64,000 bases of DNA from Zhongshania antarctica. Its GTDB lineage: Bacteria; Pseudomonadota; Gammaproteobacteria; Pseudomonadales; Spongiibacteraceae. Positions 18,158-27,606 of the stretch are shown here, in pieces. Below the pieces are notes generated by a model. The model worked only from the letters and a program-made list of their open reading frames with translations, was not told the DNA's origin and ran no database searches. Numbering within the stretch: the stretch's first letter is position 1; each line of letters begins with the position of its first letter. The translations under genes and the position numbers were made by a program. The stretch covers positions 143,975 through 207,974 of the forward strand of contig NZ_JACHHW010000007.1 in assembly GCF_014202945.1 (NCBI RefSeq). Direction: 5' to 3'.

Positions 18158-19165
18158 GTGGCATCGCTGCGACTCGCCGTTGATGCAATGAGCGGAGACC
18201 ACGGTCTCCGCTCTTCTATTCCTGCCACTGTAAATGCGCTGAATCTCAATTCAGCTCTTCATATCATTTTGGTTGGCGATGAGCCTGCCATTGCGCTTGC
18301 GCTCGCCAGCGAAAAATTCGATTCGAATCGCTTAAGTGTTCATCATGCCCCCGATGTGGTGGCCATGGATGATCAACCCAGCCGAACACTTCGTAGCAAA
18401 AAAAACTCCTCGATGTACATTGCCCTTGAGCTGCTTCGCGACGGTGTTGTTTCCGCTGTGGTCAGTGCTGGGAATACTGGCGCGCTCGTTGCTATGAGTT
18501 GTGTTGTGTTAGCGCGTTTACCTGGTATCAAACGCCCGGCCATCTGTGCGCCGGTGCCCGCCTTGAATGGTCATACTTTCCTGCTTGATCTTGGCGCCAA
18601 CGTCGAATGCGATGCCCAGCAATTACATCACTTTGCGCAAATGGGCTCGGCCTTGTGCAGGGTTCTCGATGGCAGTGAGTCGCCCCGTGTCGGTCTTTTG
18701 AATATTGGCTCTGAGCTGACCAAGGGAACTGCAACCATACGGGATGCTGCTGAGCTTATTGGTGCTGATTCTCGTTTGAATTATTGCGGCTTTATTGAGG
18801 GTGGTGACCTGTTTTCGGCAGACGTCGATGTGGTTGTTTGTGATGGTTTTGCCGGTAATGTGGCCTTAAAGGTCTGCGAAGGTACGGCAAGTTTTATCGC
18901 GAGCCAGCTGCGGGCGCGATTCAAAAAAACCTTGTACGGTATGTTCGTGGGCTTGTTAGCCCGGCCCATAATGACGGCATTTCAGCGCGACATTAATCCC
19001 GATCGCTATAATGGCGCGGCATTGCTTGGGCTTAACGGCATCGTCGTAAAAACCCACGGTAGCTCCGGTGCGCAGGGGTTTCAGTCGGCAATTCACCAGG
19101 CCGCAAGAGCGGTGCGTAACGATTTGCAGTCACAAATTGAAAAACAATTAGAAACGACATCTTAA
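18158..19165 (+). CDS. plsX: Phosphate acyltransferase PlsX
   Basis: PlsX converts acyl-ACP to acyl phosphate at the start of phospholipid synthesis. It has 335 residues beginning MASLRLAVDAMSGDHG, with the conserved GNTGALVAMS and GFAGNVALKVCEG motifs. The start is GTG 18158, eight bases after the rpmF stop. In E. coli fabH follows plsX; here fabD follows directly. Confidence 0.96.
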   Translation: MASLRLAVDAMSGDHGLRSSIPATVNALNLNSALHIILVGDEPAIALALASEKFDSNRLSVHHAPDVVAMDDQPSRTLRSKKNSSMYIALELLRDGVVSAVVSAGNTGALVAMSCVVLARLPGIKRPAICAPVPALNGHTFLLDLGANVECDAQQLHHFAQMGSALCRVLDGSESPRVGLLNIGSELTKGTATIRDAAELIGADSRLNYCGFIEGGDLFSADVDVVVCDGFAGNVALKVCEGTASFIASQLRARFKKTLYGMFVGLLARPIMTAFQRDINPDRYNGAALLGLNGIVVKTHGSSGAQGFQSAIHQAARAVRNDLQSQIEKQLETTS

Positions 19166-19190
19166 AATTCACTGATTAAGGATACATGGA

Positions 19191-20135
19191 ATGAATACCC
19201 AGCAACTTGCCTTGGTTTTCCCCGGTCAGGGCTCGCAAAAAGTCGGTATGCTAGCCGAGCTTGGCGCTGCTTTCCCTTCTATTAAAGCGACTTTTGCCGA
19301 GGCCTCAGCGGCCTTGGGCTACGATATGTGGGATTTGGTGCAAAATGGCGAGCAAGCCCAGCTGAATCTAACTGAAACTACTCAGCCGGTGTTATTGACC
19401 GCCAGTGTTGCGGTATGGCGTTTGTGGTGTGAGCAGGGAGGCTTGCAACCTTCTTTAATGTCTGGTCATAGCCTTGGTGAGTTTTCTGCCCTTGTTTGTG
19501 CTGGTTCAATTGATTTTGCTGATGCGGTGCGTTTGGTGCGTGCGCGTGGCCAGTTTATGCAAACTGCGGTGCCCGTGGGCGAGGGCGCGATGGCAGCCGT
19601 GCTGGGCCTGGACGATGCGCAAATTATCGATATTTGCCAGCAAGCGTCAGCGGCGGGCGTGGTTGAGGCGGTAAATTTCAATTCTCCTGGTCAGGTTGTT
19701 ATTGCCGGTAAAGTTGCCGGCGTCGAAAAGGCGATTGAATTACTAAAGGCCGCAGGGGCTAAGCGCGCACTGTCATTGCCGGTAAGCGCGCCTTTCCATA
19801 CCTCTTTGATGCGACCTGCGGGCGAGAAATTAGCTGAAGCTTTAGCTGCGATGAGCTTGCAGTCACCAATAATCCCAGTAGTGCACAATGTGCACGGCAA
19901 AACTGAAAACGATCCGTCGGCGATTAAGGCCTTGTTGGTGGAACAGATTTACAGTGCGGTTAAATGGGTGTCTTGTGTTGAGGCGATGGCCGCAGCCGGT
20001 ATTACGACGACTATAGAGGCTGGCCCAGGTAAAGTGTTGAGCGGCTTGAACAAGCGTATTGAAAAATCGCTAAGTTGTTTGAATATTGAGTCACCCGAAA
20101 CACTGGCGGCGGCACTGGAAGCTGTTGCCCAATAA
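19191..20135 (+). CDS. fabD: Malonyl-CoA:ACP transacylase FabD
   Basis: FabD transfers malonyl from CoA to acyl carrier protein for fatty-acid elongation. The 314 residues contain the nucleophile S94 in GHSLGE, a conserved arginine in VRARGQFMQ, and the active-site histidine in SAPFHTSLM. AAGGA precedes the ATG. It is part of the plsX-fabD-fabG-acpP-fabF run. Confidence 0.97.
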   Translation: MNTQQLALVFPGQGSQKVGMLAELGAAFPSIKATFAEASAALGYDMWDLVQNGEQAQLNLTETTQPVLLTASVAVWRLWCEQGGLQPSLMSGHSLGEFSALVCAGSIDFADAVRLVRARGQFMQTAVPVGEGAMAAVLGLDDAQIIDICQQASAAGVVEAVNFNSPGQVVIAGKVAGVEKAIELLKAAGAKRALSLPVSAPFHTSLMRPAGEKLAEALAAMSLQSPIIPVVHNVHGKTENDPSAIKALLVEQIYSAVKWVSCVEAMAAAGITTTIEAGPGKVLSGLNKRIEKSLSCLNIESPETLAAALEAVAQ

Positions 20136-20160
20136 ATTAATTCTATTTAGGAGCGGGAAG

Positions 20161-20898
20161 ATGACAGCGAAAGTAGCATTAGTCACCGGCGCGAGCCGCG
20201 GTATTGGTCAGGCAATCGCCATTGCGATCGGCAATATGGGCTATCAGGTTATTGGTACGGCGACAACAGACGGTGGCGCCGACGCAATTACCGCCCATTT
20301 TAAAGCGAGCGGTATTAACGGCGTCGGGATGATGATGAATGTGTCTAACAGCGAGTCGGTAGACGCGACACTGAAGGCGATTACTGAACAGTTTGGCGCG
20401 CCAGCGGTCTTGGTGAATAACGCCGGTATCACCAAAGACAACTTAATGCTGCGCATGAAGGACGATGAGTGGTATGACGTTATCGATACCAACCTCAACT
20501 CGCTTTACCGCTTGAGCAAAGCCTGTTTGCGCGGCATGACCAAGGCCCGCTGGGGTCGCATTATTAATATTAGCTCTGTGGTTGGCGCGATGGGTAATGC
20601 CGGTCAAACCAATTATGCCGCCGCCAAAGCGGGTATGGACGGTTTTACTCGCGCCCTAGCGCGGGAAATTGGCTCGCGAGGCATTACCGTAAATGGTGTT
20701 GCTCCAGGTTTTATCGACACGGATATGACCAAAAAGCTGGGCGATGATCAGCGCGAAGCACTAAAAACCCAAATACCGCTGCAGCGCTTGGGTAGCCCGG
20801 AAGAGATTGCCGGGGTAGTGGCTTTTTTGGTTAGCGATGTTGCAGGCTATGTTACAGGTGAAACAATCCATGTTAATGGTGGTATGTATATGGCGTAA
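20161..20898 (+). CDS. fabG: 3-oxoacyl-ACP reductase FabG
   Basis: A 245-residue short-chain dehydrogenase that reduces 3-oxoacyl-ACP with NADPH. The nucleotide-binding motif TGASRGIG is at 9-16, NNAG at 86-89, and the catalytic residues are S139, Y152 and K156. The ATG at 20161 follows TAGGAGCGGG; a longer in-frame start at 20086 lies inside fabD and is rejected. The ending GGMYMA is typical of FabG. Confidence 0.97.
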   Translation: MTAKVALVTGASRGIGQAIAIAIGNMGYQVIGTATTDGGADAITAHFKASGINGVGMMMNVSNSESVDATLKAITEQFGAPAVLVNNAGITKDNLMLRMKDDEWYDVIDTNLNSLYRLSKACLRGMTKARWGRIINISSVVGAMGNAGQTNYAAAKAGMDGFTRALAREIGSRGITVNGVAPGFIDTDMTKKLGDDQREALKTQIPLQRLGSPEEIAGVVAFLVSDVAGYVTGETIHVNGGMYMA

Positions 20899-20977
20899 AC
20901 ATATGCTTAGGAAGGAAAATTCCTGTCTGAGCGTGAATTTTTCATATTTTTCTATGCACAAGCGGCATCAGTCGCGG

Positions 20978-20983
20978 TAGAAT
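20978..20983 (+). promoter_or_regulatory. Candidate -10 element upstream of acpP
   Basis: The sequence CGGTAGAATGAGCGCC contains TAGAAT (20978-20983) in the same context as the candidate -10 in the rne/rluC region. It lies in the 212-base fabG-acpP gap, consistent with a separate strong acpP promoter. No convincing -35 hexamer is seen. Confidence 0.45.
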
Positions 20984-21110
20984 GAGCGCCGAAGTGCTGG
21001 CGATATGAAACACAATTTTCGGTGGTCATGCTTTTGGCTTGCGGCCAAGTTAAATGGCCATCGGGAAGTAGGCCCAAAATTTTAATATCAATTAGGAGTC
21101 ACCAACGACC

Positions 21111-21347
21111 ATGAGTAGCATTGAAGAACGCGTCAAGAAGATTGTTGCAGAGCAACTGGGTGTTAAAGAAGAAGATGTGTCAGAGTCTGCATCATTCGTA
21201 GAAGACCTCGGCGCAGATTCGCTGGACACGGTTGAACTGGTAATGGCTCTGGAAGAGGAATTCGAAACTGAGATTCCTGATGAAGAAGCTGAAAAAATTA
21301 CCACTGTTAGACTGGCCATTGATTACATCAAAGCCAATCTTCAGTAA
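21111..21347 (+). CDS. acpP: Acyl carrier protein
   Basis: A 78-residue acidic protein carrying acyl chains on a phosphopantetheine arm. The attachment serine is S37 in GADSLDTVE. The helix II sequence is almost invariant with other gammaproteobacterial ACPs. TTAGGAG lies before the ATG. A terminator follows, so acpP can be expressed separately and strongly. Confidence 0.98.
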   Translation: MSSIEERVKKIVAEQLGVKEEDVSESASFVEDLGADSLDTVELVMALEEEFETEIPDEEAEKITTVRLAIDYIKANLQ

Positions 21348-21371
21348 GTAATATAACGGCCTAGCCGTTTA

Positions 21372-21408
21372 AAAAGCCGTCTCTATGTAATGTAGAACGG
21401 CTTTTTTT
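21372..21408 (+). terminator. Rho-independent terminator after acpP
   Basis: The arms AAAAGCCGT (21372-21380) and ACGGCTTTT (21397-21405) form a 9-bp stem, ending in a run of seven T. Confidence 0.85.
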
Positions 21409-21479
21409 ATGTCTGAACGTGTGGCATTCGTGGCTTAATGAGAGCGTATGTAGCACGTGCTTGGAGTCGGGAGAGTATT

Positions 21480-22724
21480 ATGGATAAGAGAAGAGTTGTC
21501 GTCACCGGGATGGGAATCATTAGCCCACTTGGAAATTCAGTAACTGAAACTTGGCGCAATATTCTTGCGGGGAAAAGTGGTATCGCGGCAATCGATCGCT
21601 TCGATGTTAGCGAGTTTGCCACCCGTATTGGGGGCGCCATAAAAAATTTCGACATTAATGATTATATGTCTGCCAAGGAAGCCAAACGTTTTGACCCGTT
21701 TATTCACTACGGCGTGGCGGCGGCAGAACAGGCCCTGCAAGATTCGGGTATCGAGGTAAATGACGCGAACGCCCATCGTATTGGTACCGCGATTGGCTCT
21801 GGTATTGGTGGTATAGGCCTGATAGAAAACAGCAGGCAGATATTAAATAGTGGCGGCCCGCGCAAAATATCGCCGTTTACTGTACCCGGCGCCATTATTA
21901 ATATGATCGCTGGCGTTGTTGCTATTAAGCACAATCTGCAGGGGCCAAGTATTGCGATCGCGACGGCCTGTACAACAGGTACCCACAATATCGGTATGGC
22001 GGCGCGGATGATCGCCTACGGAGACGCTGATGCAATGCTGGCTGGTGGTGCCGAAATGGCAACCACCCCGGTGGGTTTGGGTGCGTTTGCGGCGGCCCGA
22101 GCCATGTCTACTCGCAATGACGATCCCGAGCGCGCAAGTCGGCCATGGGACAAAAATCGTGACGGTTTTGTGCTGGGCGATGGCGCGGGGATGTTGATGT
22201 TAGAAGAATATGAATTTGCAAAACGCCGCGGCGCGCATATTCATGCTGAGATTCTGGGTTTCGGTATGAGCTGTGATGCCTTTCACATGACCTCGCCGCC
22301 AGAAGACGGTCGCGGCGCGCGGGCAGCAATGCAAAGCGCGCTAGACGATGCACGCTTAAATGCAGATCAAGTTGATTACATTAATGCCCACGGCACGTCT
22401 ACGCCTGCCGGGGATGTTGCGGAAAGCCGCGCGATTGAAAGTCTATTGGGCCCTGCAGCCGAAAAAATTGCAGTGAGTTCAACCAAGTCAATGGTCGGGC
22501 ATTTGCTGGGGGCGTCTGGCGCGGTAGAGGCTATATTTTCGATTTTAGCGCTGCGTGACCAAGTTGCGCCACCGACGATCAACCTCGATGACGTGGAGGA
22601 GGGCTGCAATTTAAATTACGTGCCCCACACTGCGCAGCCACGCAAGCTGCAGCGGGTGTTGTCCAATTCCTTTGGTTTTGGTGGCACTAATGGCAGTTTA
22701 TTGTTTGGTCAGCTCAGTAGTTGA
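21480..22724 (+). CDS. fabF: 3-oxoacyl-ACP synthase II FabF
   Basis: The elongating condensing enzyme, 414 residues. The catalytic triad is C164 in ATACTTGT, a histidine in [11 protein letters not shown] near 304 and a second histidine in SMVGHLLGA near 341. The start is ATG 21480 ([12 protein letters not shown]) after a GGGAG-like site; the extension to 21438 is not supported by the family. The preceding acpP terminator must be partly read through, or fabF has its own promoter. Confidence 0.97.
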   Translation: MDKRRVVVTGMGIISPLGNSVTETWRNILAGKSGIAAIDRFDVSEFATRIGGAIKNFDINDYMSAKEAKRFDPFIHYGVAAAEQALQDSGIEVNDANAHRIGTAIGSGIGGIGLIENSRQILNSGGPRKISPFTVPGAIINMIAGVVAIKHNLQGPSIAIATACTTGTHNIGMAARMIAYGDADAMLAGGAEMATTPVGLGAFAAARAMSTRNDDPERASRPWDKNRDGFVLGDGAGMLMLEEYEFAKRRGAHIHAEILGFGMSCDAFHMTSPPEDGRGARAAMQSALDDARLNADQVDYINAHGTSTPAGDVAESRAIESLLGPAAEKIAVSSTKSMVGHLLGASGAVEAIFSILALRDQVAPPTINLDDVEEGCNLNYVPHTAQPRKLQRVLSNSFGFGGTNGSLLFGQLSS

Positions 22725-22732
22725 GTGAACTG

Positions 22733-23557
22733 ATGACGTCGGCAAGCTTGGTGAATGGCCGGTTCGCCAATAATATTAGCCTCGATAACCGAGGTCTAGC
22801 CTATGGCGACGGTCTGTTTGAAACGATATTGGTGCGCAAGGGTTCTGCGCTGTGGCTGGACGAACACCTCCAGCGTTTAGCGCAAGACGCCCGCCGTTTG
22901 CGCATTCCGTGTGATACCGATGTGCTTGCAGGGGATTGCTCGCGATTATTAGCGAATTTAGGCGCGAACGATGCGATTTTAAAAATTGTACTGACTCGCG
23001 GCACCGTAAGCCGGGGTTATAGCCCCCTAGCGGCGGCGTCGGATCGGATTGTTAGTCTCTCTTCAGTAGTGCCAGCGTCACTGCGATATTGGCAGCAGGG
23101 CGTTGCGCTTGGCTTGTGTCAAACTCGGCTGGCTCGCCAACCACAGCTTGCCGGCATCAAGCACCTTAACCGTCTAGAGCAGGTGCTGGCGGCGGGGGAA
23201 ATGCAGCGCCGAGGCTTTGATGAGGGCTTGGTGCTTGATGAGACCGGCAAAATTATCGAAGCGACTCGGAGCAATGTGTTTATGGCAGTAGCGGGTAGTT
23301 TAGTTTCCCCAAGCTTGAATGATTGTGGTGTCAACGGCATTATGCGCCAGCAGATCCTTGCTGCGGCCGAGCGTTTAGGGCTGAGATTGAAGGTTGGGGT
23401 CGTGGAAATGTCGGCACTGCGTAATGCCGATGAGGTATTTATTTGTAATAGTGTTATCGGTATTTGGCCAGTAATAAAAATAGAATGTATGCATAAGGCC
23501 ATAGGTCCGATGTGTCGACAGTTACAGCGGGAGTTTGAGTCACATTTCTATGCTTAA
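22733..23557 (+). CDS. pabC: Aminodeoxychorismate lyase PabC
   Basis: A PLP enzyme of the class IV aminotransferase fold that releases pyruvate from aminodeoxychorismate to give p-aminobenzoate for folate. The PLP lysine lies in IKHLNRLEQV, and the DEVFICNSVIGIWPV ending is typical. I prefer ATG 22733 (274 residues); a TTG at 22721 overlapping the fabF stop is an alternative. It lies between fabF and mltG, as in E. coli. Confidence 0.93.
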   Translation: MTSASLVNGRFANNISLDNRGLAYGDGLFETILVRKGSALWLDEHLQRLAQDARRLRIPCDTDVLAGDCSRLLANLGANDAILKIVLTRGTVSRGYSPLAAASDRIVSLSSVVPASLRYWQQGVALGLCQTRLARQPQLAGIKHLNRLEQVLAAGEMQRRGFDEGLVLDETGKIIEATRSNVFMAVAGSLVSPSLNDCGVNGIMRQQILAAAERLGLRLKVGVVEMSALRNADEVFICNSVIGIWPVIKIECMHKAIGPMCRQLQREFESHFYA

Positions 23558-24605
23558 AGTATTTAAAGCCCTGCTGGCGCTAATATTCCCCCTTATACTT
23601 ACGGCGCTGGCCTTGGTGTGGTATCTCAACTCATACCTTAACAAGCCTTTACCGCTGACAGAAAGTACCGAAGTTTTTGTGTTGCCGCCGGGTACTGCGT
23701 ATTCGAGTATGGTGGCGCTACTCGCAGAGCGCGGCTGGATCAGCAAACCTTATATATTAAAAATATATGGTCGTCTGCACCCCAAAGCTGCCGATATAAA
23801 AGCGGGGGAGTACCGTTTTGAGGAAGGTATGACTGTCGCTGAAAGTTTGGCGATGATGCGATTAGGGGACGTGGTTCGCCATCAGCTGACGCTAGTGGAG
23901 GGCTGGACCTTGGCTCAGTTGCTGCGTTACTTGGATACGCAAGACTTACTTGAGAAACAAGAACTAAGCCAAAACGCCGACCTGTGGGTGCAATTAAATA
24001 TTACGGAACCCATGGCGCAAGAGCCCGAAGGTTTGTTTTTCCCCGATACTTATGACTACTATCGCGGCGATAAAGTCAGCCTAATTTTGACTCGAGCTTA
24101 CCAGCGTATGCAAAGGGTGCTGGCTGACGAATGGGAGGCTCGCGCTGACAATCTACCCTACGCTAACCCCTACGAGGCCTTGATTATGGCCTCGATTATT
24201 GAAAAGGAAACGGGCGTTGCTTACGAACGGGCAGAAATTGCCGGGGTATTTGTGCGGCGCCTGCAGACGGGAATGCGTCTGCAAACCGACCCAACCGTGA
24301 TTTACGGCTTAGGCGACAGCTACCAGGGTAATTTGCGAGGCTCGCATCTGCGGGACGACAGCAATACTTATAATACTTACCGGCAAAATGGCCTTCCTCC
24401 CAGCCCCATTGCATTAGCAGGGCGAGAAGCGATTTACGCTGCCTTGCACCCGGCGGATGGCGACGCGGTATTTTTTGTTGCTAAGGGAGACGGTACCCAT
24501 TATTTTTCGGCTACCTTGAAAGAGCACGAAGCCGCAGTAAAACGCTACCAAGTGCAAAAGCGTCGTGCGGATTACCGCTCGGCGCCACCGCTTCCGGAGA
24601 AATAA
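23550..24605 (+). CDS. mltG: Endolytic murein transglycosylase MltG
   Basis: A 351-residue inner-membrane lytic transglycosylase that cuts nascent glycan strands. One N-terminal membrane segment (about residues 5-25) is followed by a LysM-like part and the YceG catalytic domain, with the catalytic glutamate in MASIIEKETGV. The ATG at 23550 overlaps the pabC end by eight bases. The tmk start follows its stop directly. Confidence 0.95.
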   Translation: MLKVFKALLALIFPLILTALALVWYLNSYLNKPLPLTESTEVFVLPPGTAYSSMVALLAERGWISKPYILKIYGRLHPKAADIKAGEYRFEEGMTVAESLAMMRLGDVVRHQLTLVEGWTLAQLLRYLDTQDLLEKQELSQNADLWVQLNITEPMAQEPEGLFFPDTYDYYRGDKVSLILTRAYQRMQRVLADEWEARADNLPYANPYEALIMASIIEKETGVAYERAEIAGVFVRRLQTGMRLQTDPTVIYGLGDSYQGNLRGSHLRDDSNTYNTYRQNGLPPSPIALAGREAIYAALHPADGDAVFFVAKGDGTHYFSATLKEHEAAVKRYQVQKRRADYRSAPPLPEK

Positions 24606-25262
24606 ATGAACACGCCAGCCAAAGGCCGATTTATTACAGTTGAAGGCACCGAGGGCGTTGGTAAGTCGACTAATATCGCTTTTATTCGCCAGCTGCTCGA
24701 TGCTGCAGGAATTCCTTATATTGTTAGCCGGGAGCCTGGCGGTACGCCTCTCGCTGAAGAAATTCGCAACACCTTGGTCGTGCCCCGCGAAGAGAGCATG
24801 TGTGAACTCACGGAATTACTCTTGGTATTTGCTGCCCGCGCTCAGCACATTAATCAGTTAATTCTACCTGCGTTGGCACGTGGCGAATGGGTCTTGTGCG
24901 ATCGTTTTACCGATGCCACCTTTGCGTATCAAGGATGGGGGCGGGGCTTGTCGACCGATGTTATTGCCAGCTTAGAAACCATGGTGCAGGGAGTGTTGAG
25001 GCCAGATTGCACTGTGCTGCTCGACGCCCCCGTCGATGTCGGTATGGCCAGGGCCAGCGAGCGGGGTGATCTAGACCGTTTCGAACAAGAAAAACATGAT
25101 TTCTTTGAAAAAGTTCGAGACGGCTACTTGGCGCGGGTTGCTGCAGAACCGCAGCGGTTTAAACTAATTGATGCCAGCGCTGATCTGGCTAGTGTGCAGC
25201 GAGACATTGCCGCCGCACTGAAACAGCAATTAGCTGCCTATCAGGTGGCCGCTAATGTCTGA
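24606..25262 (+). CDS. tmk: Thymidylate kinase
   Basis: A 218-residue dTMP kinase. The P-loop [10 protein letters not shown] is at about 13-22, the DR motif occurs in [12 protein letters not shown], and the LID region is [11 protein letters not shown]. It starts on the base after the mltG stop and its end overlaps holB by eight bases, so the operon is translationally coupled. Confidence 0.97.
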   Translation: MNTPAKGRFITVEGTEGVGKSTNIAFIRQLLDAAGIPYIVSREPGGTPLAEEIRNTLVVPREESMCELTELLLVFAARAQHINQLILPALARGEWVLCDRFTDATFAYQGWGRGLSTDVIASLETMVQGVLRPDCTVLLDAPVDVGMARASERGDLDRFEQEKHDFFEKVRDGYLARVAAEPQRFKLIDASADLASVQRDIAAALKQQLAAYQVAANV

Positions 25263-26244
25263 ACCACAGCATGCCTATGCCTGGCAAATGGCCCAGTGGC
25301 AAGATGTGCAAAAGCAGATCCGCGCTGAGCGTTTGCCTCACGCCTTATTACTGAGTGGGCCGAGTGCGATTGGTAAATTGCGATTTGCCCAAGCCCTCGC
25401 AGCGTATTTGCTTTGCGAGTCACCGGGCGAATTGGCAGCTTGCGGGCAATGTCGCAGCTGTCATTTTCAAAGTGATGCTTCCCATCCAGATTTTCGTGAG
25501 ATTTGTCCGGAGGAGGGTAAGCGGCAAATTGGCGTCGATCAAGTGCGCAGCTTGCAACATTTTTCGGCCCAGCACGCTCACCGCAGCGGTGGTCGGAAAC
25601 TCGTGCTGATACACCCCGCCGAGGCGATGAACGCGAATACCGCCAACGCATTGCTTAAAACCCTTGAAGAACCAGCCAGTGGCACTTTACTCATATTAGT
25701 CAGCCACAGTAGCAGCCAACTGCTAGCGACAATACGTTCGCGCTGTTTGCAATTAAGTTTTGGTATTCCGAGTCCCGAACTGACTGAGCCATGGCTGCGA
25801 GACTATGTCGGCGATCAGGCCATGGCGCAACGCTTATTAGCGGAAGCCGGTGGGCGGCCTTTGGCGGCGCGTCAGGTCTTTGACGACGATGGTTTGGCAA
25901 GTCGCGAACGTTTTGACAAGGGCTTGATGGCACTAGTAGACGGGCAGCGCAGCCCTTTGCAATTTGCAGAGGAGATGTTAGACGCAGATATATTGCAGGT
26001 GCTCGATTGGTGGGTGGCACGCTTACTGTCGCTGTCTCGCTACCAATTGGCAGGCCAGGTTTTAACTGCAGTGAGTTGGCAGCGCTTTAAATCGCTTCCT
26101 GCAAAGAGTGTCATTGGCAGTTTAGAGCGCGCCCTTAAACTGCGGAGTAGTTTTAGTCGTGGTGTTGCGCTGAATAAGCGCTTGATATTGGAAGGCGTGT
26201 TCCTCGAGTGGGCACAATTGTGCCAAAATCGTGCGGTTGCTTAA
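25255..26244 (+). CDS. holB: DNA polymerase III delta-prime subunit
   Basis: A clamp-loader subunit of 329 residues. The P-loop region reads [10 protein letters not shown], a partly conserved Walker A. The zinc-binding cysteines are in [18 protein letters not shown] (about 62-79). The [23 protein letters not shown] motif with the sensor segment is the clamp-loader signature. It follows tmk, as in E. coli. Confidence 0.95.
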   Translation: MSEPQHAYAWQMAQWQDVQKQIRAERLPHALLLSGPSAIGKLRFAQALAAYLLCESPGELAACGQCRSCHFQSDASHPDFREICPEEGKRQIGVDQVRSLQHFSAQHAHRSGGRKLVLIHPAEAMNANTANALLKTLEEPASGTLLILVSHSSSQLLATIRSRCLQLSFGIPSPELTEPWLRDYVGDQAMAQRLLAEAGGRPLAARQVFDDDGLASRERFDKGLMALVDGQRSPLQFAEEMLDADILQVLDWWVARLLSLSRYQLAGQVLTAVSWQRFKSLPAKSVIGSLERALKLRSSFSRGVALNKRLILEGVFLEWAQLCQNRAVA

Positions 26245-26310
26245 ACATATTGCTATGATGCCAGTATCAACACGTTATAACGCTTCTATTCCACAGGGTG
26301 GTTTACATTT

Positions 26311-26661
26311 ATGAGTGGTGCGCAGGGTGCACGCAATGGCATTTTGTCACTGACTATTCGTGACAAGGCCGTATTGTATGCGGCGTATATGCCTTTTATT
26401 CGCGACGGCGGTCTTTTTGTGCCGACAACCAAGCCTTACAAAGTCGGCGACGAAGTGTTTATGCTGTTGACGCTAATGGATGAGCCCGAAAAATTGCCTA
26501 TTGCCGGCAAAGTCGTGTGGATTACGCCACGCGGTGCACAGAGCAATCGTGCCGCTGGTGTCGGTGTTCAATTCGTTGGTGGTGACGGCATCGCTAACAA
26601 AAAAATTGAATCCTATCTCGCCGGTATTATTGAATCAGACAAGCCCACCCACACCATGTGA
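26311..26661 (+). CDS. pilZ: Type IV pilus assembly protein PilZ
   Basis: A 116-residue PilZ-domain protein very similar to Pseudomonas PilZ (KAVLYAAYMPF, GGLFVPTTKPYKVGDEVFMLLTLMDEPEKLP region). The arginine-rich RxxxR motif needed for c-di-GMP binding is absent at the N-terminus, as in Pseudomonas PilZ, which acts in pilus biogenesis through other partners. The location after holB is the Pseudomonas arrangement and suggests the organism makes type IV pili. Confidence 0.95.
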   Translation: MSGAQGARNGILSLTIRDKAVLYAAYMPFIRDGGLFVPTTKPYKVGDEVFMLLTLMDEPEKLPIAGKVVWITPRGAQSNRAAGVGVQFVGGDGIANKKIESYLAGIIESDKPTHTM

Positions 26662-26738
26662 ATCGGTGTGTCGCGTAGGCTTCATTTACGTGCTGGGTCT
26701 ACGTTATATCTCAAACCAGAATGCCAAACGAGAAGTCC

Positions 26739-27515
26739 ATGCTTGTAGACAGTCATTGTCATCTTGATCGTATTGACCTCAGCCCCTATGACGGCAGTCT
26801 TGATGCTGCGGTTAAAGCAGCTACTGAGCGGGGGGTTGACCGCATGCTGTGCATCGGTATCGATCTTAATAACGCGCCAGCAGTGGTGGCGATTGCTGAA
26901 AAATTTCCAAATATTTACGCCTCGGTAGGGATTCATCCTCTCGATATCGCTGACGAAATTTGCTCTAAACAGACGCTGTTGACGCTGGCAGATCATCCCA
27001 AAGTTGTTGCCATTGGTGAGACGGGATTGGATTATTATTACAGCAGTGAGCGCAAAGAAGCGCAGCAACAAAGCTTTACCCAGCACCTGCAGGTGTCGGC
27101 CAGTTGTGGAAAACCCACAATAGTGCACACCCGCGACGCACGTGCGGATACGTTAAAACTTATTGCTGAGCATGGCTCGGCTGAGGTGGGTGGCGTGCTG
27201 CACTGTTTCACGGAATCGTGGGAAATGGCTGAAGCCGCGCTGGACATGGGTTACTACATTTCTTTTTCGGGCATCATAACCTTTAAAAATGCGCAGGAAT
27301 TGCGTGAGGTTGTGCGCCGGGTGCCCATATCGCGGTTACTCGTCGAGACCGATTCGCCATACCTTGCACCGGTGCCATACCGGGGTAAAAAAAATGAACC
27401 GAAATACGTTGTTGAAGTAGCCGAGTGTGTTGCCGAGTTGAAAGGCTTGTCTTTTGCTGAGGTTGCCCAGCAAACCACCGCGAATTTTGAACAGTTATTT
27501 TCCTTGGGGCGCTGA
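26739..27515 (+). CDS. TatD-family metal-dependent hydrolase (YcfH-like)
   Basis: A 258-residue TIM-barrel hydrolase. The metal ligands are in DSHCHLD at residues 4-10, a glutamate in GETGLDYYY, histidines in IVHTRDA and HCFTES, and an aspartate in VETDSPYLAP. The ATG at 26739 starts the family N-terminus; the ATG at 26721 adds six residues and lacks a ribosome site. The homologue YcfH lies beside holB in E. coli too. The likely activity is a DNase or deacylase; the exact substrate is unknown. Confidence 0.92.
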   Translation: MLVDSHCHLDRIDLSPYDGSLDAAVKAATERGVDRMLCIGIDLNNAPAVVAIAEKFPNIYASVGIHPLDIADEICSKQTLLTLADHPKVVAIGETGLDYYYSSERKEAQQQSFTQHLQVSASCGKPTIVHTRDARADTLKLIAEHGSAEVGGVLHCFTESWEMAEAALDMGYYISFSGIITFKNAQELREVVRRVPISRLLVETDSPYLAPVPYRGKKNEPKYVVEVAECVAELKGLSFAEVAQQTTANFEQLFSLGR

Positions 27516-27606
27516 TAGCCCCGATTTTGAGAATTGAATTTAGCGATTTTGTGTTCTGTTGGCCGTATTCTGAGGCTATCGGCCGCAAATCCTTTCGGAG
27601 ATGTAA

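Noticed and set aside
27516..27606. Glycine riboswitch before gcvT
   Set aside because: The gap is 91 bases, too short for a tandem glycine riboswitch, and no conserved core is recognisable.
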